Source: an uncultured Thermogutta sp.
GTDB lineage: Bacteria; Planctomycetota; Planctomycetia; Pirellulales; Thermoguttaceae
Reading direction: 5' to 3'
Assembly (NCBI GenBank): GCA_937128505.1
Contig: CAKZMM010000127.1
Coordinates: 1 to 40,182 of the forward strand
DNA length: 40,182 nt
Below are positions 9,332 to 17,301 of this stretch, piece after piece; within the stretch, counting starts at the first letter, position 1; each line of letters begins with the position of its first letter. Made by a program: the position numbers and the translations under genes. Below the pieces are notes generated by a model. The model worked only from the letters and a program-made list of their open reading frames with translations, did not search any database and was not told the DNA's origin.

Positions 9332-11248
9332 ATGGACTCCCCCCAAGTGATTCTGGAGCAACTTGTTGACCGGACAAGCCAGCTTTACAGCTTACCGGGC
9401 GTGGCGATCAAAGTGCTCCAACTTGTAGAAGACCCCAAGTCGGATGTATCCCAATTGAAGTCTGTCCTTGAGACGGACCCCGCCCTGACCGCGAAAATTC
9501 TTCGTGTGGTGAATAGTGCGCTATTCGGACTTAGTTCTGCCGTCTCCGATTTGAACCAGGCCCTTGCGCTCCTTGGGGGCAAACCCCTAAAACTTTTGGT
9601 CTTGGGATTTAGCCTTCCGGAGCGGCTATTCTCGAATTTGGAAAGCGATCTTTTAATTCGATATTGGCGGCACACACTGACCAAGGCGGTGGCGGCCCGA
9701 GAACTGGCGACGGCATGTAAGAGCCGCAATGCGGACGAGGCCTTCATCGCGGCGATGCTCCAAGATATAGGGATCATGGTGTTAATCCAGCAATTGGGGG
9801 AGCCCTATTGCCGGTTCTTGCGTACGGTTTGGGCGCACGGTGCTTGCCCCACCGATTGGGAACTTCGGACCCTTCAATTCTCCCACGTGGAGCTATCGGC
9901 CCGGCTACTCGAGCGCTGGGGATTGCCGCCGGCCATCGTGTCGGCAATCCGTGGCCAACCGTATCCACCCACCCGCGGCGGCGAGCAATCAGGCGACAGA
10001 GCAGCCGGCACACAGTCCCCTCATTCAGCAGAAGCCCATGAGCCCTGGATTCCCCGGGCTTCTCTTTTGGCAGCCATCGTCGCGGCAAGCGAAGTCATCG
10101 CAAATCATGTCCTCGCTACTACGAACGAGAAAACAGCAGAAAACACACCGCCCCTGGATCTCCAGCGATTGAGTCGCTTAGGCCTCACCGCGGAGCAAGT
10201 AAGTCGTCTCCTTCAAACCCTTCAACAAAAAGTGGAACAACTTGCGGAAATCCTGGCCGTTCCCATCGGAGCGCCAGAAAGTCTTTATCCGGTCATTCAT
10301 CGAGCTCAGCAGCTCCTGGCGCAAACAGCAGCGGATGCAGCCGCGGCTTTGCTCCATTTGAGAACCGAAGCACCGCCATCAGCATGCCTAAGCTTTGGTC
10401 GCGAACACGGGGAAGATTTCCGGGCGTTGCCTACGCGGGTACGTGCCCCTTCTGTCCCACCGGAAAATATCCGGGAATCGGGATCGCAAGCTCCGGGGCA
10501 AGGGCCGGCTTTGTTTCCGCTCTCTGATGAGACCTTCCCAACGGTCCAAGATGGCCAACTTCGGGCCGAAGATACTCCGTCGGGGTGGGTTGACGCACTC
10601 TTCAGCTCCCCGATGCAGTCGCGCGATGGGAAGTCGCACCCGGGCCACGTCAGTCTCGCAGCGGAAGAGGATGGATTTTCCCACCCGGCTAAGCACTTTC
10701 CACAAAGGGAGGTCGCTGCGAGGAAAACCGCATGGTGCTTTGGGGGGAATTCTGCGAATTCCATGGCAACAGAAGTCGAGCCGGGGCTATTGGGAGCACT
10801 AACTGCCGCCATTCTCGCCTGCCGACAGGCGCGGCAGAGTCTCTCCCTTCTCCTTGCTGAGCTTCACGGAGTACAGGAAGTCGCCACCCATTTGGGCTTA
10901 AACCGCGTCAACGACCTCAGAGTGTTGCTTGAGCGGATTTGCCGATCGCAAATTTCGCATCTTGGGCGCATCTGCCCTTACAGCGAATTCGGCCTGGGCA
11001 TGATTTTGCCGGAGGCCGACCGGCAAGCCGCGACCGATGTGGCCCATCAGATTCTGCGGCATTGGCGCGAGTCCACCCCGCGGGACCCGGTTTCCGGCCA
11101 TCCCCTGGTGGGAGTTGCCGTGGGACTGGCCTCGGTCAGGACGCCTGCCAAAACCCTGTACTCAGAGGACATGCTGCAAAAGGCAGAACGGTGTCTATTC
11201 GGTTCGCACGCCGCCGGAGGTGGGGTTCTCAAATCGATCGAATTATGA
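9332..11248 (+). CDS. HDOD-domain signalling protein with degenerate GGDEF-like C-terminus
   Basis: A cytoplasmic protein of 638 residues from ATG 9332; the upstream TTG at 9311 has no better support. Residues about 8-225 form an HDOD domain: LPSLPGV-like SLPGVAIKVLQL, ETDPALTAKILRVVNSALFG, AFIAAMLQDIGIMVL and FSHVELSARLLERWGLP. HDOD domains resemble HD-GYP phosphodiesterases but lack the catalytic HD pair and act in signalling. A long low-complexity linker (about 330-480) follows. The last about 155 residues resemble a GGDEF fold: an RVNDLRVLLERICR helix, YSEFGLGMILP in the place of GGDEFxxxLP, and a C-terminal LYSEDMLQKAERCLF like the usual ALYxAKxxGR helix. The catalytic GG(D/E)EF is missing, so cyclic-di-GMP synthesis is unlikely. 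The GGDEF relationship is my inference from pattern. Confidence 0.8.
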   Translation: MDSPQVILEQLVDRTSQLYSLPGVAIKVLQLVEDPKSDVSQLKSVLETDPALTAKILRVVNSALFGLSSAVSDLNQALALLGGKPLKLLVLGFSLPERLFSNLESDLLIRYWRHTLTKAVAARELATACKSRNADEAFIAAMLQDIGIMVLIQQLGEPYCRFLRTVWAHGACPTDWELRTLQFSHVELSARLLERWGLPPAIVSAIRGQPYPPTRGGEQSGDRAAGTQSPHSAEAHEPWIPRASLLAAIVAASEVIANHVLATTNEKTAENTPPLDLQRLSRLGLTAEQVSRLLQTLQQKVEQLAEILAVPIGAPESLYPVIHRAQQLLAQTAADAAAALLHLRTEAPPSACLSFGREHGEDFRALPTRVRAPSVPPENIRESGSQAPGQGPALFPLSDETFPTVQDGQLRAEDTPSGWVDALFSSPMQSRDGKSHPGHVSLAAEEDGFSHPAKHFPQREVAARKTAWCFGGNSANSMATEVEPGLLGALTAAILACRQARQSLSLLLAELHGVQEVATHLGLNRVNDLRVLLERICRSQISHLGRICPYSEFGLGMILPEADRQAATDVAHQILRHWRESTPRDPVSGHPLVGVAVGLASVRTPAKTLYSEDMLQKAERCLFGSHAAGGGVLKSIEL

Positions 11249-13176
11249 CGAATTATCCCAAGCGCGTTTGAAACTTTTTCGTGTGCCGCTCAAGGTCTTC
11301 TGGGGATTCCCTTTCCCCTATCAATACCTTATTTCGCTGTAGCAACAACCTGTTCCGCCGTAGCACGTTCCCGAAAGCCGACATACCCATGTTCACCACC
11401 GATATAACGGGATCGTCGTGGGTGCGGAATTGCTCGGATATCCAAGAGAGATTGCCGTAGTGGTTTCTCATGATGCCTATTGAGGCACTCGGTTTTTCCC
11501 TTAAACCGGATGGTTCCCGGCAGCTCATCTATCTGTAATGCATCCCGGTTTTGGGCTTGGTGCGGCCCGAACTTCCGTCTAGTACTCTTTGCTCCCGGTA
11601 ATGCGCAGTGGGAGCGGCTCCATCCTCACTGGCTGCGTGCTGATGCAGTGTGCTGCCTGCGTGGATGAGGAAGGTCCGCAGATTCAATTGCCGCTACTTT
11701 ATTGGATATAGTGCTGCCTGCCTGGATGAGGAGGGTCTGGCTCTGCCGCCCAGGGAATTGATCCGGACGAGGTGCTGCCTGCGTGGATGAGGAGGGTCTG
11801 CCCAATCGCTGAAAGCCCAAGGATAGCGCTCCTCCCGCTTCTACGCGTGGGGAAGGTGTGTCCCCTCGGGGTGGAATTCCCCTTTGGGTCGGCTCCCGCG
11901 TGCATGCATGCGGAGGGTGTCCTGAAGGAAGCTCGATTGAGAACCGCTCATTGTTTCCCACTGCGCGCATGAAATGCATGTTGAAGGATCGACCGAGCGG
12001 AGACAGCCGTATCGCTCCCCCCTCGCTCAAGATGAGGGTCCGTGCCTATCCGCATGCTCGGAACGCTGAACGTGCTCCCTCTCCTAATAAAGACATCATT
12101 TTTCGTCCGAAGTTCACGCAATAATGATCACTTTGTTGGTAATGTCGTTGACCTAACGGCATGCCTGTTAGTGGGTGGGCGAGAGGTTCTCAAGAAAATG
12201 CGGGCGAGAGGTTCCCAAAAAATAAGGGAAAAAGCGGGAGAAACAGGAAAAAAATATAAAAGAGAATGGCACAACAAGAGAAAGTTTGGAAAAGGAAAGT
12301 TCATCTAAATCAAAAACGCGAAAGATTACTGCGGAACTGAGGAATGTTCAGCCATAAGAGTCACCTTCCAGGCAACCGGTCAACCTCCTGAAAAAAACCT
12401 TAGTAAACCCATTTGAAAATTGGCATACGGGACCGAGGGCAAAATTTCGGTTTTCCCTCTCTGTCAAATCTGTGTCAGCGTCAAACCTCAAATTCGCGTC
12501 AGCGGCCCTTTGAAACTCGAAATCAAGACGCTCAAAACCCTCTGCCGATGCGGTGTAACGATCGTCGCTCAGCAGGAATCGCACTGCACCCGTCACCATA
12601 TTTACCGCATTTGTGCAAATCCTGTGTGGAAATCGTCGCTATTCTCGAGAAAAATACTCGGCAATGTTATATTGAGGCAGTTCCTCAGGAATTTGGTGAA
12701 CTCGTCTGAATCCCTTTTACGTCAGCGTGCGGACAAGATGCGGATGTTACCGACAATCCCCTAAGCTTTGTTCCCACAGCCTTTTTGCCCGGCGGAATCC
12801 TACCCGTTTTCCGTTTCTGCAAAATTGTTTCCCCAAAACCTTATCCGGACTTGGGATTGCCTGTCGGCCCCTTTCGCAGCGCGAAGCTCAGCGAGCTCCA
12901 GCCGCATTCTCCTGCACCCCACAGGAGCGTAGCAAAATTTGGCAATCTTGCTTATGATTAAACTGGGGACCCCGGCGATTTAGTCAGGTCGCCCTTAGAT
13001 TCACCCTTTCGAACGCTCCGAGCTTGAACTCCGGGCAGCTTAGCGCGGCGGAACCAGGAGCTTGAAAACACGGAAAGGATAAATTCGGAGCTAACCCCGA
13101 ACTCGTTTCATCGAAGCCGACTTTTTCACAAGCCGTTAGGTCGTAGCCAAATCGTTTTGTGGGCGGAGGGCCGAGT
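11249..13176. other. 1.9-kb gene-free region holding a decayed CRISPR-like array
   Basis: The largest gap in the window. The array at 11590-12043 is listed separately. From 12160 to 12310 the sequence turns purine-rich and lower in GC than its surroundings. No ORF here is credible. Confidence 0.55.
11590..12043 (+). CRISPR. Decayed CRISPR-like array, 29-nt repeats on a 61-bp register
   Basis: Three near-identical 29-nt repeats lie at 11650-11678, 11711-11739 and 11772-11800, all beginning GTGCTGCCTGC and containing TGGATGAGGA or a close variant. Pairwise they differ at one to three positions. They are separated by two unrelated 32-nt sequences (11679-11710, 11740-11771). The period is exactly 61. 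By eye I counted, against copy three shifted by one base, further in-register copies starting at 11590 (15/29), 11833 (16/29), 11894 (21/29), 11955 (15/29) and 12015 (16/29). Copies at 11833 and 11894 match each other at 20/29. Most contain a C-rich left arm and G-rich right arm. A 29/32 geometry is usual for type I-E. No cas gene is in the window, so this would be an orphan, inactive remnant. A minisatellite is the main alternative, but the interval sequences do not resemble one another. Confidence 0.6.
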
Positions 13177-16100
13177 ATGTCGCCTGTTGCTCAGAACGTG
13201 ATTCGCAGACTTGACGCGGTACGTCAGCAGTGGTGGCTTTTCAGCCTGATGACTACCGTCGTTTGGGGCTGTCTAATCTCGGCAAGTACGCTTTTGGCCT
13301 TCATTCTCGCCGATGCTTTATTCCGCTTTCCGCAGGGGGTTTTGCTAACCATTCTGCTGGCTTGGTTGACAATAACGGCGGGGGTTTTCGCCTGGGTAGT
13401 TCGGCGCGTGGGAAGGTTCCATCGTTCGCTGGAGGCGACTGCCCGACGGATTGAGGAAGAATTCCCGGAATTAGGAAGCAATCTCATCAACGCGCTTCAA
13501 CTGGCTTTTGACACCAAGAACGTTAATCGCGATTTCTGCGAAGCGGCGATTGCCGATGCGGCAGCCCGATTATCGCCGGTACATCTCGAGGAGGCAGCTT
13601 ACCGCGAGACGCGATGGCGGCGGTTCCTTTACTGCATGAACACTCCGCGCGATTTCGGCGAGGCTCTTCTCCTTTTCGGATGCGTGTTAGCTTTGGGGAT
13701 CGCGTGCCACTTGCTTTTACCGACGTGGGGCTCTGCCGTAAACCGGCTGATGCAACCATGGGAATATGTGCCGGTACTCGGCTCGGTAAAGATCCTGCAA
13801 GTTCTTCCCGGCGACTCGGAGGTCTTGTTGGGCTCTAGTGCCACTATTGTAGTGGAGATCCTCGATAGTGCAGGCGAAGAGCCGCCGCGGGGTTCGATTT
13901 GGGTGCAAGCGGAAGGTGAAGCCGGCCAGTGGCTCCCGATGGCCCCCGGTGAGATGTACGAAGTGGCGGATAGCTCAGGACACAAGCAGGGGCGAAGGAA
14001 GTATCAATTTGTCATCCCCACGGTTTTGAAGCCGTTGGAATATCGTGTAGAAATCGGCGACTCCCAAAGCCGGATTTATCGGCTGACGGTTCGGGAAAAA
14101 CCCACGGTTTCCGAAGTGGAAGTCACCCTAAATTTCCCGGCATACATGAATCGCTCCCCGCAAACTTTCGTGCAACAAGAGGCTGACTTGGAAGCCCCGC
14201 AATACACTGTGGCGGAGCTCCGGATCCGGGCGACTTCTCCCATTGCGAAAGGCCATCTCGAGGTAGGAGGCGAGGCTTACGCCGGACGAGTAGAGCATCA
14301 CGATCGGGTATTGCGGGTCAATCTGCCGCTGCTTCGTGATGGGACGTTTACCATTCATCTATTCAATGCGGCCGGACACACGGACCCGAATCCGCGTGTC
14401 AACCGCATCAAAGTGATTCCCGACAGTCCGCCCCGCGTGGAGTTGATAGCTCCGCCGCGGCAGGTCACCGCAGCCCCCCGGGCCACCATGCTCGCGACGG
14501 TTCGCGTAGCCGATGATTATGGAGTGGGTCGGGTTCGTCTGGAGATGAAGATCAGAAAACAAGGGGCCGAAAACCCCGGCGATGCGGGCTCGGAAGAGCG
14601 GGCCAGCCTTCTGCATGAGTGGACGAATGTTCCCGGCAACACGGCAGCAGCTTTGCAGCACAGCTTTGCCATTCCCGCGGAGGGGTTGGAGGCAGGGGAC
14701 GTCGTCCTGGTGCGCGCGGTGGCGTGGGACAAGCGGTTCGTCAAGGATTGGGGTTTAGATCTTCGGCCTCAGGAGTCCGCTTCCGCCTGGCACGAAATCC
14801 GAATCGTCGATGCCGAAAAGCAAAAGCAGGAAAAGCTTGCGGAATTGACCAACCTAAGGACGCAAATCTACAGATTGCTGGAAAAGCAGATTCGCGCGAA
14901 TGTGTCGGCGGTCCGCATCGCGACGGGGAAGTCGCTCGAAGATTGCGTGCGGCAAAGTCAGTCGGTCCGCGATCAGCAAGTCGATGTTCAGAAAAGTTGC
15001 TTGGGGGTCATTAAATCGATTCCACCCACCGCCGGCGAGGCGGAGCAGCTCACGAAACGGGTGCTCAACCAGTTGGCCTTCGGGGAGATGTTGGAGGCGG
15101 TAAGCCGGTGCGACGATTTGACCAAACTGAAAGCGTGGGAAGCCTTTGCCGAGCCGGTGGCCGAATTAAGCCGGCTTCAGCAGCGGATTATTGATTCTCT
15201 ACGCAAACTTCTGGACGGCATCCGGCATGCGGAAGCGGAAGTGGTAGGTGAAATAGACCGCCGGGCGGTCGGCGATCTGCCGGATGAGGCGAGAAAGAAA
15301 TTTGAGGATTTGCAAAGCAAGTTGGAAGCTGCATTGGAAGCTCAGAAAAAGGTGATTGAGGCGGCGGAAAACCTGGCGAAAGCCCCCGTCGAGGATTTTG
15401 CCGAGGCCCAGGAGCAGTTGGTCAAGGCCCTGGAGGCAGCCGAGGATGATTGGTCGCGTTTTCTCACCGAATTGAACATGGATTTGAGCAAGCTTCCGGA
15501 GCAGGATTTTGCTAACCCCTCGTTGCTCAAGGAGCTCATTGAAATTCAAACCGAAATCAAAATGGCCGAAGATGCCTTGTTAAAGAAAACCGTCGACATC
15601 GCAGTTCCGCTGGAGCAGCTCGGCTACGAAATGGCCGAGGAATTAAAAACAAATTTCGAAAAGTGGCTCCCGGATACGCCAGATCGCGAGCGATGGAGTC
15701 AAGAGGAATCGTTGACCGATGCCGATAAGGAAGCCCCAATGGCCGAGCTTCCCGGCGAACTTGAGGATTTGATCGGTGAGCTCATGGAAGAGGAGGAGGC
15801 TCTTTTCGATGAGATGGAGGACGTCTCATCAAGTGCAGCCGACTCGTTGGACGCCGGAGCCGGGTGGGATGCGTTGGACGGGCCAATTTCCAACATGAGT
15901 GCTAAAGGGGTCACCGGCAATCGGCTGCCCAACACCAATGAAATCGGAGGGCGTTCGGGCGAGGGGCGGCAGGGAAAATCGAGCGGCGAATTCGTAGGCG
16001 AGGAGGCGGTGGGTAAGGGCGGCAGACGCACGCCAAGCCGGCTAACTCCGGATCCGTATATGCAAGGGCAAATCAAGGATCACAGTCGTGACCCCGTGGG

Positions 16101-16560
16101 CGGGGCCACCGGCGGAGGCAAAGAAAGTGGTGAAGGCGGGGCCGGGCTGGAAGGACCTGCTCCCGCGGACCGGGACCAAAGAGAGCGGAATCGATTAGCC
16201 GGCAAACAGGCCGCTTTGCGAAACAAAGCGGAGGGGATCGATCTTCAGTTCCAAATTATGAATTTCCACCGCACCGACTTGCGGAAGCTGATTGAGCTCA
16301 TGGCTCAGATTGAGCAGGACGTCCGCGCAGGTCGCTATCAGAACGCTTTACGGCAGCGGCAAATCATGCTCGAGGGGTTGAAGAACGTGCAGGATTATGT
16401 GTCAGGCGAATTTCAGATTCGGCGCGATACATCGCTGAACCTCCCCGCCGATATCCAGAAAGAACTCCTAGGAAGCATGCAGGAACCGTCACCGGTCGGC
16501 TGGGAGGAACTCAACCGACAATATTTCGAGCGTCTGGCTACCAGTGGACAATCGCAATAA
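13177..16560 (+). CDS. Very large DUF4175-like membrane-anchored protein
   Basis: An 1127-residue protein. Two hydrophobic helices near the N-terminus (about residues 20-45 and 53-75) and a third at about 162-184 anchor it in the membrane. A long exported region with beta-rich, Ig-like segments follows (for example EVEVTLNFPAYMNR and VADDYGVGRVRLEMKI). Then come long heptad-like helices rich in Glu, Ala, Lys and Leu (about 540-830), an acidic low-complexity stretch (EELMEEEEALFDEMED), a Gly-rich linker, and a final helical segment. The order of three TM segments, then VLGSVKILQVLPGDSEVLLGSS, then coiled coil matches the DUF4175/TIGR02302 type known from alphaproteobacteria and planctomycetes; I assign it by pattern only. 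Function is unknown, probably in the envelope. GGAGGG at 13165-13170 is well placed for ATG 13177, so the upstream GTG (13159) is not needed. Confidence 0.75.
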   Translation: MSPVAQNVIRRLDAVRQQWWLFSLMTTVVWGCLISASTLLAFILADALFRFPQGVLLTILLAWLTITAGVFAWVVRRVGRFHRSLEATARRIEEEFPELGSNLINALQLAFDTKNVNRDFCEAAIADAAARLSPVHLEEAAYRETRWRRFLYCMNTPRDFGEALLLFGCVLALGIACHLLLPTWGSAVNRLMQPWEYVPVLGSVKILQVLPGDSEVLLGSSATIVVEILDSAGEEPPRGSIWVQAEGEAGQWLPMAPGEMYEVADSSGHKQGRRKYQFVIPTVLKPLEYRVEIGDSQSRIYRLTVREKPTVSEVEVTLNFPAYMNRSPQTFVQQEADLEAPQYTVAELRIRATSPIAKGHLEVGGEAYAGRVEHHDRVLRVNLPLLRDGTFTIHLFNAAGHTDPNPRVNRIKVIPDSPPRVELIAPPRQVTAAPRATMLATVRVADDYGVGRVRLEMKIRKQGAENPGDAGSEERASLLHEWTNVPGNTAAALQHSFAIPAEGLEAGDVVLVRAVAWDKRFVKDWGLDLRPQESASAWHEIRIVDAEKQKQEKLAELTNLRTQIYRLLEKQIRANVSAVRIATGKSLEDCVRQSQSVRDQQVDVQKSCLGVIKSIPPTAGEAEQLTKRVLNQLAFGEMLEAVSRCDDLTKLKAWEAFAEPVAELSRLQQRIIDSLRKLLDGIRHAEAEVVGEIDRRAVGDLPDEARKKFEDLQSKLEAALEAQKKVIEAAENLAKAPVEDFAEAQEQLVKALEAAEDDWSRFLTELNMDLSKLPEQDFANPSLLKELIEIQTEIKMAEDALLKKTVDIAVPLEQLGYEMAEELKTNFEKWLPDTPDRERWSQEESLTDADKEAPMAELPGELEDLIGELMEEEEALFDEMEDVSSSAADSLDAGAGWDALDGPISNMSAKGVTGNRLPNTNEIGGRSGEGRQGKSSGEFVGEEAVGKGGRRTPSRLTPDPYMQGQIKDHSRDPVGGATGGGKESGEGGAGLEGPAPADRDQRERNRLAGKQAALRNKAEGIDLQFQIMNFHRTDLRKLIELMAQIEQDVRAGRYQNALRQRQIMLEGLKNVQDYVSGEFQIRRDTSLNLPADIQKELLGSMQEPSPVGWEELNRQYFERLATSGQSQ

Positions 16561-17301
16561 AAGTTGGGGCAGCCGGCCGAGTTTGCCGGGGTTTGACCTT
16601 CTCTTGCGCTATTGCGCTTGGATTCAGCCCGGTTGCCCTAAGCCAACCTGGTGCGCTAAAGAGTATCACTACCCAAGATTTCGCTAAGCTTTCATCCAGT
16701 TTAGAATTCGCCGGAAAAAGATGTGGGACAGCAGGAGCAGCCCTTTAGGGCCGCAGTGGGTAGTGGTCAAAAGCGCGGTTTTTGCGCTGGCACCCATCGG
16801 AGGCCGTGCTTCCGAAGGTTTGCCGGCCGATAACGCCCGAAGCCGGAATGGCGACGCCCGCGGGAAACCGGCCCCACAAAACCTCTTACGTCTGTAGCGG
16901 AATAACGCCTAAGGTGGAATAAGGACGAAGTTCATTATTTCGAGAAACACAGCCGTCTTACCGCAACATCATTCACCTTGAGCGATCGAATCGTCGAAGG
17001 CTTTGCATCAAAATCGTGCGCATACTTTCCCGTCTGGGTTTTCGGCGGGGCTCCCGATCGGTCGGCGGGATCGCGAAAAAGAGGTCTATAGATTCAGTGC
17101 TTAAGGACCGCTAAGGCTCGCTCGGAAAGGTTGGAGTGCATCAGAGGCTGCAATCTGCTGATTGTGATACTCTTTAGGGGCAGGCTCCACGGGATGGATG
17201 GGTCTGGGATCTGTTGGGAAGGAGTTTAAGAATTACCGGTGACATCTCTTCAATAGACTTGCGTGAAAATGATTTTCCCGAATTCGGAGAGATTGCTGAA
17301 C
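16561..17301. other. Intergenic region with an inverted-repeat-bounded segment
   Basis: About 740 bases between the DUF4175-like gene and the SHD1 lipoprotein gene. It has no coding signal. Most of it lies inside the 14-bp inverted repeat described separately. Confidence 0.5.
16656..17177. mobile_element. Candidate MITE-like element bounded by 14-bp perfect inverted repeats
   Basis: CTAAAGAGTATCAC at 16656-16669 recurs as its exact reverse complement at 17164-17177, enclosing a non-coding 522-bp unit. A perfect 14-bp inverted match is not expected by chance in 700 bp. I see no clear target-site duplication (left flank GGTGCG, right flank GGGCAG) and no transposase. It may therefore be a non-autonomous element, a paired regulatory site, or an old remnant. 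Confidence 0.35.

Noticed and set aside
9774-10812. Several minus-strand ORFs of 100-168 residues
   Set aside because: They are shadows inside the HDOD gene with no recognisable domains.
12072-12104. A GTGCTCCC start looking like a ninth array repeat
   Set aside because: Only the first eight bases fit; the rest matches the repeat no better than chance in register.
17178-17206. A single match (17/29 by eye) to the 11.6-kb CRISPR-like repeat, directly after the inverted repeat
   Set aside because: No in-register neighbour 61 bp away on either side, and single matches of this quality are expected by chance in 40 kb.
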